From positions 1 to 50,446 of the forward strand of contig NZ_MJUW02000044.1 in the NCBI RefSeq assembly GCF_001753675.2: 50,446 bases of DNA, read 5' to 3'. Source of the stretch: Candidatus Brocadia sapporoensis. GTDB lineage: Bacteria; Planctomycetota; Brocadiia; Brocadiales; Brocadiaceae. The notes under the pieces were generated by a model that ran no database searches, had not been told where the DNA came from, and saw only the letters and a list, made by a program, of their open reading frames with translations. Positions 20,213-30,244 of the stretch are shown here, one piece after another. Each line of letters starts with the position of its first letter. Position 1 is the stretch's first letter. Position numbers and translations under genes: made by a program.

Positions 20213-22267
20213 ATGAATATTGAAAAAATGAGAAATTTTGGCATCGCCGCACATATCGATGCCGGTAAAACAACAACTTCGGAACGCATTCTTTATTATA
20301 CAGGTAAATCATACAAAATGGGTGAAGTCCACGAAGGTACCGCAACAATGGACTGGATGGAAGAGGAACAGAAACGCGGGATTACGATTACTGCAGCGGC
20401 AACTACCTGTTCGTGGAATGATTATCATATTAATTTAATAGACACACCAGGCCACGTGGATTTTACTATAGAAGTTGAACGATCACTTCGTGTTCTTGAT
20501 GGGGCTATTTGTGTTTTTTGCGGGGTAGGCGGGGTTGAAGCCCAGTCAGAGACAGTTTGGCGTCAAGCCGACAGATACGATGTGCCACGAATTTGTTTTG
20601 TGAATAAAATGGACCGTGTTGGTGCGGATTTTGATAAAGTGGTTGGTGAGATTAACGAGCGGTTGGGAATGAAAGCAATTCCCATTCAATTGCCTTTAGG
20701 AAGAGAGCAAGGCTTCAAGGGTGTTATTGATTTGGTAAATATGAAGGCCATGGTCTATTCAGATGATGTTGATAAACTGGGAGTGAATTTTTCTGTTGAA
20801 GAAATTCCGGAAGAATATAAGGATAAAGCTGTTGCACAACGCGAGAAAATGATTGAGGGATTGGCAGAACAAATTGACTGGTTAACGGAAAAATTTTTAA
20901 ATGGCGAAACGATAACGAATGAAGAAATTAAAAAAGCCATCAGGGAAGGAACGATCAGTTTGAAGTTTGTACCAGTTATGTGTGGCTCTGCTTTTAAGAA
21001 AAAAGGGATCCAACCGCTTCTGGATGCTGTTTGCGAATATCTACCGTCTCCGCTTGATCGGAAATCAATTGTTGGTACGAATCCTGATACGGACGAAGAA
21101 ATATCAAGAAAACCACTTCCTGCAGAACCCTTTAGTGCCCTAGCTTTTAAGATCGCATCCGATAAACATGGTGATTTGACATTTATCCGGGTTTATTCGG
21201 GAAAGATAAATGCCGGTGCACGGGTAATAAATTCTGGTAAAGATAAGAAGGAATTGATCAGTCGTATTTATAAAATGCATGCAAATACCAGAGAACAGGT
21301 AGAGATGCTTTCAGCAGGTGACATCGGGGCGGTAATTGGCTTAAAGTATACGGTTACTGGTGATACCCTGTGTGATGCAGACAATCCGATCGTTCTTGAA
21401 AAAATCGAGTTTCCAGATACGGTGATTTCCATGGCAATTGAACCAAAAACGGATGCAGAAAAAGAAAAACTGGGGGTTGTTTTGTCAAAGCTAGCAAAAG
21501 AAGATCCAACATTCAAAGTTCGTATGGATCAAGAGACTGGACAAATGATCATTTCCGGAATGGGAGAATTGCATTTGGAAGTAATTAAAAACAGAATGCT
21601 TAGTGAATATAAGGTGGACGCTAATGTAGGGGCACCAAAAGTATCGTATCGAGAAACTATTGGGAAGAAGGTTGAGGTTGAGGGTAAATTCATACAGCAG
21701 ACAGGGGGGCACGGGCAGTATGGGCATGTTTGGATTACCTTGGAACCTTTTAAGGGCGAAGAAGCGGTGGAATTTGAAGACGCAATTGTAGGAGGGAAAA
21801 TCCCTAAGCAATATATACGATCAGTGGAAAAGGGAATCAGGGAGACTGCTGCAACTGGTGTAGCTGGCGGCTATCCATTAATAGATATTAAAGTTACCTT
21901 GACAGACGGTTCGACGCATCCGGTAGACTCGTCTGATTTAGCATTTTATACCGCTGCCAGTATTGCGTTGCGAAAAGGAGTGGAAATGGCAAAATCGATA
22001 TTGTTGGAACCAATCATGTCATTGGAAATTGCCGTTCCCGAGCAGTATATGGGAGACGTTATAAGCGAGATCCACAGTCGCAGGGCTAGTATAAATGAGA
22101 TGGGCTCACGAGGGAATTTAAGAATTATCAAGGGTGATGTTCCTCTTGCGGAAATGTTTGGGTACTCGACCGTGTTACGGTCTATTACGCAGGGTAGAGG
22201 TACGTTTACTATGGAACCATTAGAATACAGACCAGCGCCTGCTAAGGTATTCAGTAGTGTAGCATAA
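20213..22267 (+). CDS. fusA: Elongation factor G
   Basis: A 684-residue translocase GTPase. G motifs are AHIDAGKTT near 13-21, the [12 protein letters not shown] switch [12 protein letters not shown] and [10 protein letters not shown]. Domains II to V follow, including [14 protein letters not shown] and, in domain [16 protein letters not shown], which reaches into the decoding centre. The length is typical of the canonical EF-G rather than of tetracycline-protection proteins. The position between rpsG and tuf confirms fusA. Confidence 0.98.
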   Translation: MNIEKMRNFGIAAHIDAGKTTTSERILYYTGKSYKMGEVHEGTATMDWMEEEQKRGITITAAATTCSWNDYHINLIDTPGHVDFTIEVERSLRVLDGAICVFCGVGGVEAQSETVWRQADRYDVPRICFVNKMDRVGADFDKVVGEINERLGMKAIPIQLPLGREQGFKGVIDLVNMKAMVYSDDVDKLGVNFSVEEIPEEYKDKAVAQREKMIEGLAEQIDWLTEKFLNGETITNEEIKKAIREGTISLKFVPVMCGSAFKKKGIQPLLDAVCEYLPSPLDRKSIVGTNPDTDEEISRKPLPAEPFSALAFKIASDKHGDLTFIRVYSGKINAGARVINSGKDKKELISRIYKMHANTREQVEMLSAGDIGAVIGLKYTVTGDTLCDADNPIVLEKIEFPDTVISMAIEPKTDAEKEKLGVVLSKLAKEDPTFKVRMDQETGQMIISGMGELHLEVIKNRMLSEYKVDANVGAPKVSYRETIGKKVEVEGKFIQQTGGHGQYGHVWITLEPFKGEEAVEFEDAIVGGKIPKQYIRSVEKGIRETAATGVAGGYPLIDIKVTLTDGSTHPVDSSDLAFYTAASIALRKGVEMAKSILLEPIMSLEIAVPEQYMGDVISEIHSRRASINEMGSRGNLRIIKGDVPLAEMFGYSTVLRSITQGRGTFTMEPLEYRPAPAKVFSSVA

Positions 22268-22298
22268 TGCATTTTCAAAACAATCGGAGGTTTAAACG

Positions 22299-23501
22299 AT
22301 GGGTAAAGAGGTATTTAAGCGAACGAAGCCGCATGTGAACGTAGGGACGATAGGGCATGTGGATCATGGGAAGACGACGTTGACAGCGGTGATCACGCAT
22401 GTATTGGCGAAGCAGGGGTTAGCGAAGGAGAGGCCGTACGATTCGATCGACAAGGCGCCGGAGGAGAGGGAGCGGGGAATAACTATAGCGATATCCCATG
22501 TGGAGTATGAGACGCAGAAGAGGCATTATGCGCATGTGGATTGTCCTGGTCATGCGGATTATGTGAAGAACATGATAACGGGGGCGGCGCAGATGGATGG
22601 TGCGATATTGGTGGTGAGTGCGCCAGATGGGCCGATGCCACAGACGCGGGAGCATATACTTTTGGCAAGGCAGGTTGGGGTGCCGCGGATTGTGGTATTC
22701 ATGAACAAGGTGGATATGCTGGAGGATAAGGAGTTGCTGGATTTGGTGGAGTTGGAGGTACGGGAGTTGTTGAGTAAGTATAATTTTCCTGGGGATGAGA
22801 TCCCTGTGGTAAGGGGTTCTGCGCTCAAGGCGAATGAGTGTGGGTGTGGAAGTGCGTCGTGCGCGAATTGTGGTCCGGTGTTGAAGCTGATGGATGCGGT
22901 GGATGCGTATATCCCTGATCCTGTGAGAGAGATAGACAAGCCGTTTTTGATGTCTGTGGAAGATGTATTTAGTATTAAGGGTCGTGGGACGGTAGGAACT
23001 GGTAGGGTGGAGAGGGGTCGTGTGAAAGTTGGGGATGAGGTGGAGATAGTGGGGATCAAGCCCGATGTGAAGAAGTCGATAGTGACAGGGGTTGAGATGT
23101 TTAACAAGACGTTGGATGAGGGGCAGGCTGGTGACAATTTAGGGGTATTGCTGAGAGGTGTGGAGAAGGAGGATTTGGAGCGTGGTCAGGTGTTGTCGAA
23201 GCCTGGGAGTATAACGCCGCATAAGAAGTATGAGGCAGAAGCGTATATTTTGACGAAGGAAGAGGGGGGAAGGCACACGCCGTTCTTTAACGGGTACCGG
23301 CCGCAGTTTTATTTTAGAACAACGGATGTGACGGGAGTGGTGAGTTTGACGGGGGGTGCTGAGATGGTGATGCCTGGAGACAATGTGAAGGTAAATGTGG
23401 AGTTGTTGACGGCGGTGGCGATGGATGAGGGGCTGCGGTTTGCCATTCGGGAAGGTGGAAAGACTGTCGGCGCAGGTGTCGTTACTAAAATTATTGAATA
23501 A
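22299..23501 (+). CDS. tuf: Elongation factor Tu, copy 2
   Basis: A second gene for the same 400-residue EF-Tu, at the classic str-operon position after fusA. The protein and DNA match copy 1 (6470-7672), and identity stops one base before the ATG and three bases after the stop. AATCGGAGG gives a strong ribosome-binding site. Such abrupt borders are the mark of gene conversion between paralogues. The G-rich codon pattern contrasts with the AT-richer fusA and rpsJ on either side. Confidence 0.98.
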   Translation: MGKEVFKRTKPHVNVGTIGHVDHGKTTLTAVITHVLAKQGLAKERPYDSIDKAPEERERGITIAISHVEYETQKRHYAHVDCPGHADYVKNMITGAAQMDGAILVVSAPDGPMPQTREHILLARQVGVPRIVVFMNKVDMLEDKELLDLVELEVRELLSKYNFPGDEIPVVRGSALKANECGCGSASCANCGPVLKLMDAVDAYIPDPVREIDKPFLMSVEDVFSIKGRGTVGTGRVERGRVKVGDEVEIVGIKPDVKKSIVTGVEMFNKTLDEGQAGDNLGVLLRGVEKEDLERGQVLSKPGSITPHKKYEAEAYILTKEEGGRHTPFFNGYRPQFYFRTTDVTGVVSLTGGAEMVMPGDNVKVNVELLTAVAMDEGLRFAIREGGKTVGAGVVTKIIE

Positions 23502-23516
23502 ATATCTTTTTGATGT

Positions 23517-23544
23517 TGACTTTGGTAAATTGCGTGATAACATA
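23517..23544 (+). promoter_or_regulatory. Promoter ahead of the S10 operon
   Basis: TTGACT at 23517-23522 is followed after 16 bases by TAACAT at 23539-23544, in the 92-base gap between tuf and rpsJ. It matches the layout of the candidates at 5815 and 6213 and would let the S10-spc-alpha genes be transcribed independently of the str genes. Confidence 0.55.
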
Positions 23545-23593
23545 GTACTTTTTTGTAATTTGGTTTTATTGTTTTGTTTATCGGAGTGTTATA

Positions 23594-23902
23594 GTGCTGG
23601 ATCAGAAAATAAGAATTCGCATGGAAGCATATGATCATAGAATATTAGATCAATCATCTTTGGAGGTCGTGGAAACAGCAAAGCGCACTGGCGCAAAGGT
23701 ATTTGGCCCTGTTCCTTTGCCCACGCGTATTGAACGATATACGGTGCTGAGATCGCCACATGTTGATAAAAAATCCAGAGAACAGTTTGAAATTCGTACA
23801 CATAAAAGATTAATCGATATTTTCGAGCCCACGGCAAAAACAATGGATGCGCTGAATAAAATAAACATGCCGGCTGGTATTGAGATTAAGATAAAAGCAT
23901 AA
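23594..23902 (+). CDS. rpsJ: 30S ribosomal protein S10
   Basis: A 102-residue protein of the small-subunit head and also the NusE partner of NusB in antitermination. Family features are [15 protein letters not shown] at the start, [19 protein letters not shown] in the middle and [11 protein letters not shown] near the end. The start is GTG at 23594, supported by TCGGAG about seven bases upstream. It is first in the S10 gene set. Confidence 0.96.
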   Translation: MLDQKIRIRMEAYDHRILDQSSLEVVETAKRTGAKVFGPVPLPTRIERYTVLRSPHVDKKSREQFEIRTHKRLIDIFEPTAKTMDALNKINMPAGIEIKIKA

Positions 23903-23927
23903 ATTTAACAGGTTGAGGTGGATAAGA

Positions 23928-24569
23928 ATGCTACACGGTTTTCTTGGTAAGAAAATAGGTATGACGCAGATCTATACAGACGAAGGTAAGTTGCTACCGG
24001 TTACCCTGATTCAGGCTGGGCCATGCAGTGTAATACAAATTAAAACGCTCGAAAATGACGGATACTCTGCGATTCAAATAGGATTCGATGATAAAAAAAA
24101 GAAAAGTGCGACAAGGCCAGAGATCGGGCATGTATCGAAATTATCTTTAGAACCAAAAAGATTTATTCGTGAAATAAAACCTGAGTTGGGTGCGGAGCTT
24201 AAAATAGGACAAAGCATTACGGTGGATATATTTCAAGACGTTAAAATGGTTGATGTGATTGGCGTGACGAAAGGAAAGGGATATGCCGGCGTTATGAAAA
24301 GATGGAATTTTAAGGGTGGTCTTAATACTCATGGATCGACAAGACATCGTCCGCCAGGTTCAATCGGTTCTAATACCGATCCGGGAAGAGTGATGCGAGG
24401 AAAGAAAATGGCAGGAAGGCTTGGTGGAGAACGTGTAACGATAAAAAATATTGATGTGGTTAAAATAGATGCTAATAGAAGTCTATTGTTTCTTAAAGGT
24501 GCTGTACCTGGACATAAAGGAAGTTATCTTATATTAAATAAGGCAAGAGTGGAGAAGGTCAGTAAATAA
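23928..24569 (+). CDS. rplC: 50S ribosomal protein L3
   Basis: A 213-residue early-assembly protein near the peptidyl transferase centre. It begins GFLGKKIGMTQIY and contains GVMKRWNFKGGLNTHGSTRHR, the arm that includes the usual glutamine-methylation region, and GSNTDPGRVMRGKKMAG. I start at the ATG at 23928. An in-frame TTG at 23913 would add five unconserved residues, and GAGGTGG is well placed for the ATG. Confidence 0.96.
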   Translation: MLHGFLGKKIGMTQIYTDEGKLLPVTLIQAGPCSVIQIKTLENDGYSAIQIGFDDKKKKSATRPEIGHVSKLSLEPKRFIREIKPELGAELKIGQSITVDIFQDVKMVDVIGVTKGKGYAGVMKRWNFKGGLNTHGSTRHRPPGSIGSNTDPGRVMRGKKMAGRLGGERVTIKNIDVVKIDANRSLLFLKGAVPGHKGSYLILNKARVEKVSK

Positions 24570-24574
24570 AAATC

Positions 24575-25186
24575 ATGGAAATACCGGTATATAGTAAACA
24601 GGGAGAAAAGATTGATTGTGTACAACTCGACAAAAAAAAATTTGGTACACCTATTCGTACGACGTTGTTGCGCGATGCCATCATAATGTACGAAGCAAAT
24701 AAGAGACAAGGAAACGCATCGACAAAAACAAAGGCTGAGGTAGCGGGCGGAGGTAAGAAACCGTGGGTTCAAAAACATACTGGTAGGGCAAGGGCAGGCA
24801 GTATTCGTTCTCCTCTTTGGAAGGGTGGCGGGATTGTGTTCGGCCCTAAACCGCGGGATTATTCTTTTACAATTACAAAAAAGGCAAAGAAGTCTGCGCT
24901 ATATTCTGCTATAGCAGTACGTGCGCGGGATAATGAACTGATTGTGGTGGATGATTTCAAGTTGGTTGTGCCGAAGACTAAAGAAATGGCTACTACATTA
25001 AAAGCTCTTGGTATCTATGGTACAAGTTGTTTAATTGTTATACCGCAAGCGAATGAAGTGATTTGGAAATCGGCTCGGAATATTCCTTATGTAAAAGTTA
25101 TGACGAGTTCAGCCTTGAATGCATATGAAGTTCTTAAGCCGAAAAAAATACTGATAATGCGTGATGCTTTAGATAAAATACAATAG
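24575..25186 (+). CDS. rplD: 50S ribosomal protein L4
   Basis: A 203-residue protein whose loop lines the nascent peptide tunnel. The loop is seen as KTKAEVAGGGKKPWVQKHTG followed by RARAGSIRSPLWKGGG (about 50-90). The C-terminal nucleotide-fold domain ends with VLKPKKILIMRDALDKI. In E. coli L4 represses the S10 operon. Whether it does here is not shown by any recognisable leader. It lies 5 bases after rplC. Confidence 0.96.
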   Translation: MEIPVYSKQGEKIDCVQLDKKKFGTPIRTTLLRDAIIMYEANKRQGNASTKTKAEVAGGGKKPWVQKHTGRARAGSIRSPLWKGGGIVFGPKPRDYSFTITKKAKKSALYSAIAVRARDNELIVVDDFKLVVPKTKEMATTLKALGIYGTSCLIVIPQANEVIWKSARNIPYVKVMTSSALNAYEVLKPKKILIMRDALDKIQ

Positions 25187-25202
25187 GAGTTTACTTACGA
25201 AA

Positions 25203-25484
25203 ATGGATGCATATCATATTATTAAAAGGCCTTTACGCACTGAAAAGAGTGTTGCAGATGGTGAGGCGACAAATTCTTATCATTTTGAAGTCGATTTAAA
25301 GGCAAATAAAATTCAGATAAAGCATGCAATCGAAATTTTTTTTAATGTTAAGGTTGAAGATGTAAGAACCTTAATTAAAAAAGGCAAGCAAAGAAGGGTG
25401 AGATTTAAAATTGGGCGAACAAAAAATTATAAGAAAGCTATCGTCACTCTAAAGGAAGGGAATAGTATAGATCTTGGCTATTAG
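25203..25484 (+). CDS. rplW: 50S ribosomal protein L23
   Basis: A 93-residue protein at the tunnel exit that forms the docking site for trigger factor and SRP. The family start YHIIKRPLRTEKS, the central YHFEVDLKANKIQIKHAIE and VEDVRTLIKKGK agree with bacterial L23. The gene order L4-L23-L2 is standard, with a 16-base gap after rplD and AGGAG upstream. Confidence 0.95.
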   Translation: MDAYHIIKRPLRTEKSVADGEATNSYHFEVDLKANKIQIKHAIEIFFNVKVEDVRTLIKKGKQRRVRFKIGRTKNYKKAIVTLKEGNSIDLGY

Positions 25485-25520
25485 TGACCGGCTAAATTCA
25501 AATAAAAGGAATTGATGTTT

Positions 25521-26366
25521 ATGGGTATTATTTATTATAAGCCAGTAACAGCGGGTAGACGGTTTGCGAGTGTTTCTGATTTTTCAGAAATTACCAAAGC
25601 AAGGCCAGAAAAATCATTATTAGAACAAAAAAAAAAGACAGGCGGTAGAAACACCGAAGGCAAAATAACGGCAGCGCATATTGGCGGTGGAAGTAGGCGT
25701 CATTACAGAATAATCGATTTTAAACGAAAAAAAGATAATATTCCTGCAAAAGTCGCAGGTATTGAATATGATCCTAACAGGTCTGCACGCATTGCTCTTT
25801 TGCATTATTCAGATGGTGAAAAACGATACATACTTGCGCCGGATAATTTACGTGTCGGGCAGACATTAATGTCAGGTGAGAAAGTCGAGCCAGAAGTTGG
25901 CAATTGTATGCCTCTCAAAAATATCCCTTTAGGTTTGGAAATTCATAACATAGAAATGCGCATTGGGCAGGGAGGGCAGTTGGTTCGTTCTGCTGGCGGA
26001 ACGGCAAAGCTGATGGCTAAGGAAGGAAATTACGCACACATTGTGCTCCCATCCGGAGAAGTGAGAAAAGTTTTTTTCGGCTGCCGAGCTACGATAGGAA
26101 AGATTGGAAATGTTGAGCATTTAAATATTCGTTTGGGAAAAGCTGGTAGAAAGAGATGGAAAGGAAGAAGGCCTCATGTGAGAGGGGTTGCTCAAAATCC
26201 GGTATCGCATCCGTTGGGTGGCGGAGAAGGTAGGAGTGGTGGCGGAAGACATCCGTGTTCCAAAACGGGATTATTGGCAAAAGGCGGGAAGACAAGAAAA
26301 AAGAAGGCGTTGAGTAATAAGTTTATTATTCGGAGAAGAAGAATAGGTGCAAGGGGTAATCTCTAA
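25521..26366 (+). CDS. rplB: 50S ribosomal protein L2
   Basis: A 281-residue 23S rRNA-binding protein close to the peptidyl transferase centre. [14 protein letters not shown] opens it, [22 protein letters not shown] follows, and [16 protein letters not shown] near the C terminus carries the conserved histidine. I favour the ATG at 25521 because homologues begin MGI-x-x-YKP. Two upstream in-frame starts (TTG 25512, ATG 25515) remain possible, since AAAGGA at 25505-25510 is closer to those. Confidence 0.96.
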   Translation: MGIIYYKPVTAGRRFASVSDFSEITKARPEKSLLEQKKKTGGRNTEGKITAAHIGGGSRRHYRIIDFKRKKDNIPAKVAGIEYDPNRSARIALLHYSDGEKRYILAPDNLRVGQTLMSGEKVEPEVGNCMPLKNIPLGLEIHNIEMRIGQGGQLVRSAGGTAKLMAKEGNYAHIVLPSGEVRKVFFGCRATIGKIGNVEHLNIRLGKAGRKRWKGRRPHVRGVAQNPVSHPLGGGEGRSGGGRHPCSKTGLLAKGGKTRKKKALSNKFIIRRRRIGARGNL

Positions 26367-26399
26367 TGGTTAAATTTACGCTACTTTGCAGGAGATGAT

Positions 26400-26684
26400 A
26401 TGAGTCGTTCAGTTAAAAAAGGGCCGTATCTTGATGAAAAATTAATGAAAAAGGTGCTCAGACAGAAAGAATCCGGTAGCAGTGAACCGTTAAAGACATG
26501 GTCGAGAAGTTGCACGATTGCACCGGAATTTGTATCTCATACATTTATGATTCACAACGGTAAAATTTTTCAGAAACTATTTGTTACCGATGACATGGTA
26601 GGTCACAAACTTGGTGAATTTGCACAAACAAGAATTTTCAGGGCGCATGGTGGTGTGAAGAAAAAAGAAACTCCTCATGGGTAA
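26400..26684 (+). CDS. rpsS: 30S ribosomal protein S19
   Basis: A 94-residue small-subunit head protein next to S13. SRSVKKGPYLDEKLMKKV at the N terminus, TWSRSCTIAPEFVSHTFMIHNG and VGHKLGEFAQTR are diagnostic. AGGAGATGAT precedes the ATG. A 51-base gap before rplV is the widest in this part of the S10 set and shows no obvious structure. Confidence 0.96.
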   Translation: MSRSVKKGPYLDEKLMKKVLRQKESGSSEPLKTWSRSCTIAPEFVSHTFMIHNGKIFQKLFVTDDMVGHKLGEFAQTRIFRAHGGVKKKETPHG

Positions 26685-26735
26685 TGCGTTGGTGTTGATT
26701 CTTATTTAAATGTCGCAAGGAAAGGTCTTCTAATA

Positions 26736-27089
26736 ATGGAATTCAGATCAAGCTATAGATATGCAAGGATTTCTCCCAGAAAAGCAAGGTATGTAATCGA
26801 TCTTGTCCGCGGGAAATCTGTAAACGATGCATTAAGGATTTTGCGAATAACGCATAAACGATCGTCCTATATGATTGACAAAGTAATAAGGGCTGCAATA
26901 GCTGCTGCTAATGAGAGTTTAGATGTTGACATTGATTCACTTTATGTGGCGCAGGCTCTTATCGATGCCGGACCGACAAGAAAAGGGCAACGCCCACGAC
27001 CTCGTGGTATGTCAGCGAGAATATTAAAACGTACCAGTCATATCACGGTCGTATTATCTGAAAAAAAGAACACTCATATTATGGAATAA
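26736..27089 (+). CDS. rplV: 50S ribosomal protein L22
   Basis: A 117-residue protein whose beta hairpin lines the exit tunnel at its constriction. YARISPRKARYVIDLVRGK opens the conserved core, and GPTRKGQRPRPRGMSARILKRTSHI is the tunnel hairpin, where macrolide-resistance changes occur in other species. The length is normal. It is followed 13 bases later by rpsC. Confidence 0.96.
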   Translation: MEFRSSYRYARISPRKARYVIDLVRGKSVNDALRILRITHKRSSYMIDKVIRAAIAAANESLDVDIDSLYVAQALIDAGPTRKGQRPRPRGMSARILKRTSHITVVLSEKKNTHIME

Positions 27090-27102
27090 GTAAGGAGACG
27101 AG

Positions 27103-27801
27103 ATGGGTCAAAAAGTTAGCCCAATTGGTTTACGCTTAGGAATTACTCAAGGGTGGAAATCCCTTTGGTATGCAGAAAAAAAAGATTTTGGCACTTTACT
27201 TGTCGAAGACCAAAAGATACGAAAAATTATTAAAAAAAGTTATGGATTTGCTGGTATTCCATGTATAGCAATCGAAAGAACTCGGCAGGATGCAAAAGTA
27301 ACCCTGCACACAGCGCGTCCTGGCTTGATTATTGGCAGGAAAGGTGCAGAGGTTGATAAACTGAAAGAAGAAATACAGAAATTAATAGGACGTGAAGTTG
27401 TCATAAAAATAAAAGAAATAACAAAACCTGAGCTGTATGCTCAGCTGGTTGCGGAGAATATAGCAGAACAATTAGAAAAACGGGCAGCATTTAGGAGGAC
27501 GATGAAAAAGGCAATGGATGCGTCAGTAGATGCTGGTGCAAGAGGAATAAAAATGCAGGTTGCAGGCAGGTTGGGAGGGGCAGAAATTGCCAGAACTGAA
27601 AAAATGTCCTTTGGAAGTGTTCCGTTACATACGTTGCGGGCAGATGTTGATTATGGTTTTGCCGAAGCAAAAACCACATACGGAGTCATTGGAGTGAAGG
27701 TGTGGATTTATAAAGGTTTGGTAAGTTCCGAGAAGGAGAAAAGACATGCGCCTGATGCCAAAGAGGGTGAAGTACAGGAAGTCGCAAAGGCAGAAAATTA
27801 A
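27103..27801 (+). CDS. rpsC: 30S ribosomal protein S3
   Basis: A 232-residue protein at the mRNA entry site with helicase activity. [14 protein letters not shown] begins the N-terminal domain. The KH domain has the [17 protein letters not shown] motif (about 76-93), and the C-terminal domain contains [11 protein letters not shown]. The tail from about residue 207 is hydrophilic and unconserved. Its coding sequence overlaps the start of rplP by 56 bases in another frame. Confidence 0.96.
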   Translation: MGQKVSPIGLRLGITQGWKSLWYAEKKDFGTLLVEDQKIRKIIKKSYGFAGIPCIAIERTRQDAKVTLHTARPGLIIGRKGAEVDKLKEEIQKLIGREVVIKIKEITKPELYAQLVAENIAEQLEKRAAFRRTMKKAMDASVDAGARGIKMQVAGRLGGAEIARTEKMSFGSVPLHTLRADVDYGFAEAKTTYGVIGVKVWIYKGLVSSEKEKRHAPDAKEGEVQEVAKAEN

Positions 27802-28165
27802 AGGGAATGCTACTAGGTGTAATACGGTTGCTTTTGGGGAGTTTGGTTTACAATCTCTGGAGCCAGGTTGGATAACTGCACAACAGCTCGAGGCAGGTAG
27901 GGTATCCGCATCGCAGTCTCTTCTAAGAGAGAGTAAATTGACGATAAGAGTATTTCCACATAAATCTGTTTCGTCGAAACCAATAGAAACCCGTATGGGT
28001 AAAGGAAAAGGTGAACCTGAATTTTGGGTTGCCGTTGTAAAGCCTGGTACAATGCTGTATGAAATAAGCGGGATAAATGAAGAGATGGCAAGACAAACGT
28101 TTAACAGGATAGCTCATAAAATGCCTATTAAAGTAAGGCTTGTTCAAAGGAGAAGAGTACTTTGA
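27746..28165 (+). CDS. rplP: 50S ribosomal protein L16
   Basis: A 139-residue protein of the A-site region of the large subunit. [12 protein letters not shown] is the standard N terminus, and [19 protein letters not shown] with the usual RVFPHKSV precedes it in order. The ATG at 27746 has AAGGAG seven bases upstream, inside rpsC, and gives the family's N terminus exactly. The gene therefore truly overlaps rpsC by 56 bases. Confidence 0.95.
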   Translation: MRLMPKRVKYRKSQRQKIKGNATRCNTVAFGEFGLQSLEPGWITAQQLEAGRVSASQSLLRESKLTIRVFPHKSVSSKPIETRMGKGKGEPEFWVAVVKPGTMLYEISGINEEMARQTFNRIAHKMPIKVRLVQRRRVL

Positions 28166-28392
28166 AAGTTGATGAAATGAGAAGCAAGTCTAGGCAGGAG
28201 CTTATGAATGAAATTGATGCTAGCAGGCGTGAATTGTTAAACATACAGTTTCAATGGTTGTCTGGTGAAACAAGGGACTCTGCCCAAAGAAAGGAAATCA
28301 AAAAAAATATTGCACGATTGAATACGGTACTTAGAGAGATGACATTGGGTATTAATTCCATATCGCAGGTTCAAGGAGCCGATAAGAGATGA
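28162..28392 (+). CDS. rpmC: 50S ribosomal protein L29
   Basis: A 76-residue, mostly helical protein near the tunnel exit beside L23. MRSKSRQELMNEIDASRREL and LNIQFQWLSGE, then IKKNIARLNTVLREM, fit the L29 family. Translation starts at TTG 28162, which overlaps the rplP stop codon. AAGGAGA sits eight bases upstream. Its own stop overlaps the rpsQ start, so the three genes are translationally coupled. Confidence 0.93.
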   Translation: MKVDEMRSKSRQELMNEIDASRRELLNIQFQWLSGETRDSAQRKEIKKNIARLNTVLREMTLGINSISQVQGADKR

Positions 28393-28658
28393 GGTCAGGA
28401 AATGTACGGGGCAGGAGAAAAAGGGTAATAGGAATGGTAATTGGTGATAAGATGCAGAAAACAATCGTTGTAGAAGTAGCGTGTCTTATAAAGCATGCGA
28501 AATATGGTAAATATATAAAAAGGTCTACCATATACAAAACCCATGACGAGAACAAACAGGCGCGAGTTGGTGATAAAGTAGAAATTATCGAAACTAGGCC
28601 GCTGAGTAAAACAAAAACTACACAATTGGTTCGCATCATCGAAAAAGCTAAACGTTAA
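28389..28658 (+). CDS. rpsQ: 30S ribosomal protein S17
   Basis: An 89-residue primary 16S-binding OB-fold protein. The signature [20 protein letters not shown] and [17 protein letters not shown], followed by [16 protein letters not shown], is clear. The ATG overlaps the rpmC stop as ATGA. The N-terminal basic dozen residues ([11 protein letters not shown]) are a normal family extension. Confidence 0.95.
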   Translation: MRSGNVRGRRKRVIGMVIGDKMQKTIVVEVACLIKHAKYGKYIKRSTIYKTHDENKQARVGDKVEIIETRPLSKTKTTQLVRIIEKAKR

Positions 28659-28677
28659 AAAGAAGTGGAGTTTCAGA

Positions 28678-29046
28678 ATGATAATGGAACAAACAAAGCT
28701 TGAGATTGCTGATAATAGTGGTGCCAAAAGGGCTACGTGTATTAAGGTACTTGGCGGGACAAGCCGAAAGTACGCAACAGTTGGTGACGTAATTGTTGCA
28801 GCGGTTAAGAAGGCAATTCCTGAAGGGGTTGTAAAAAAGGGCGAAGTCGTGAAAGGTGTTGTTGTCAGAACTAAAAAGAACATTCGCAGAGATGATGGGT
28901 CGTATTTGAAATTTGATAAGAATGCCATAGTTATCATTGACAATGATGGTAATCCTAAAGGAACCCGTATTTTTGGTGCTGTTGCTAGAGAACTTAGACA
29001 AAAAAATTTTATGAAGATTATATCTCTGGCTGCTGAAGTAGTGTAA
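28678..29046 (+). CDS. rplN: 50S ribosomal protein L14
   Basis: A 122-residue intersubunit bridge protein, exactly the usual length. It opens [19 protein letters not shown] and includes [15 protein letters not shown] and the [20 protein letters not shown] signature. GTGGAG seven bases before the ATG fits a ribosome-binding site. It is the first gene of the spc set, here continuous with S10. Confidence 0.97.
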   Translation: MIMEQTKLEIADNSGAKRATCIKVLGGTSRKYATVGDVIVAAVKKAIPEGVVKKGEVVKGVVVRTKKNIRRDDGSYLKFDKNAIVIIDNDGNPKGTRIFGAVARELRQKNFMKIISLAAEVV

Positions 29047-29092
29047 ACCGATTAAGGATAGAAAATGTAATAACAAATTTCTGGAGAGAATT

Positions 29093-29428
29093 ATGCACGT
29101 TCGCATGAATGATTTTGTTGCGGTAATGGCTGGTAACGAAGCTGGCAAAACGGGGAAAATAATAAAAATATTAACGGATAAAAAACGGGTAATGATAAAA
29201 GGAGTAAATTTAGTTTATAAACATACAAAACCAAGTCAAGTGAATCCGCAAGGAGGAAGAATACAAAAAGAAGCCTCAATAGCTATCTCAAACGTGCTGC
29301 CGGTGTGTCAGAATAAAAATTGTAAAAAAAACAATAAGGGAGTGCGAACAAAGAAAAAAATACTGGAAAATGGTGTAAAGTTTCGTACGTGTGCATATTG
29401 TGGTGCAGAAATTATAACGGCTGAATGA
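29093..29428 (+). CDS. rplX: 50S ribosomal protein L24 with C-terminal cysteine pairs
   Basis: A 111-residue assembly-initiating protein. The KOW motif is at about 7-33 (DFVAVMAGNEAGKTGKIIKI), followed by VNLVYKHTKPSQVNPQGGR. Unlike E. coli L24, the C-terminal part has two cysteine pairs (C72/C77 and C100/C103) that could bind zinc, a variant present in several bacterial lineages. GGAGAG precedes the ATG. Confidence 0.95.
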   Translation: MHVRMNDFVAVMAGNEAGKTGKIIKILTDKKRVMIKGVNLVYKHTKPSQVNPQGGRIQKEASIAISNVLPVCQNKNCKKNNKGVRTKKKILENGVKFRTCAYCGAEIITAE

Positions 29429-29448
29429 AGTTTTAGGATTTAAAATAT

Positions 29449-29991
29449 ATGACGAGATTGATAGAAAAATATAGACAACAAGTGGTACCTCAACTCATTG
29501 AAAAATTTCAGTATAAAAACAAAATATCTGTACCGAAAATTCAAAAGATAGTTGTTAATATGGGGGTGGGTAGAGCTACAGAAAATAAAAAACTTATCGA
29601 AGAAGCGACAAAACATCTTACGATTATTACCGGTCAGAAGCCTCTTATCACAAAAGCGAAAAAGGCTGTTTCCGGTTTCAAACTTAGAAAAGATCAGGCT
29701 ATCGGATGTAAGGTAACGCTTCGTGGCAGAAGAATGTATGAATTTTTAGATCGTTTAATTAGTATTGTATTACCAAGAATCAGAGATTTTCGTGGACTAT
29801 CATTAAAATCGTTTGATGGACGTGGTAACTATACAGTTGGACTCACAGAGCAGATTGTATTTCCTGAAATAACAATTGAATCTGTTGAATTTGTTCAGGG
29901 GATGGATGTTACCATAGTTATTACTGGCAATTCGAATGAACAATCTTGCGCACTATTGAAATTATTGGGGATGCCTTTTAAGGCAGAATAG
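29449..29991 (+). CDS. rplE: 50S ribosomal protein L5
   Basis: A 180-residue protein that binds 5S rRNA and contacts P-site t[17 protein letters not shown] (about 29-42), [21 protein letters not shown] and [20 protein letters not shown] are standard. The length matches the family. It follows rplX by 20 bases and precedes the zinc-type rpsN by 9 bases. Confidence 0.97.
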   Translation: MTRLIEKYRQQVVPQLIEKFQYKNKISVPKIQKIVVNMGVGRATENKKLIEEATKHLTIITGQKPLITKAKKAVSGFKLRKDQAIGCKVTLRGRRMYEFLDRLISIVLPRIRDFRGLSLKSFDGRGNYTVGLTEQIVFPEITIESVEFVQGMDVTIVITGNSNEQSCALLKLLGMPFKAE

Positions 29992-30000
29992 GGAGTATGA

Positions 30001-30186
30001 ATGGCAAGAAAATGTCTAATTGAAAAGTCAAAAAAAGAGCCAAAATTTAAAACGAGACAATATAACAGATGTAAGTTATGTGGACGACGCAGGGCGTATT
30101 TTCGCAGATTTCAGATCTGCAGACTTTGCTTTAGAAAACTCGCCTCAAAGGGGGAGATTCCTGGAGTAAAGAAAGCCAGTTGGTAG
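30001..30186 (+). CDS. rpsN: 30S ribosomal protein S14, zinc-dependent type
   Basis: The 61-residue short form of S14 (type Z) with a zinc ribbon made by C24/C27 and C40/C43 (CKLC and CRLC). Zinc-independent S14 is about 90-101 residues and lacks these. The C-terminal [15 protein letters not shown] is diagnostic. TAGGGAGT is just before the ATG. Confidence 0.97.
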   Translation: MARKCLIEKSKKEPKFKTRQYNRCKLCGRRRAYFRRFQICRLCFRKLASKGEIPGVKKASW

Positions 30187-30244
30187 AATAAATTTTGATA
30201 CTGATAAGAATGAAAAGATCTCTACACAGTAAAGGAAAAGAATA

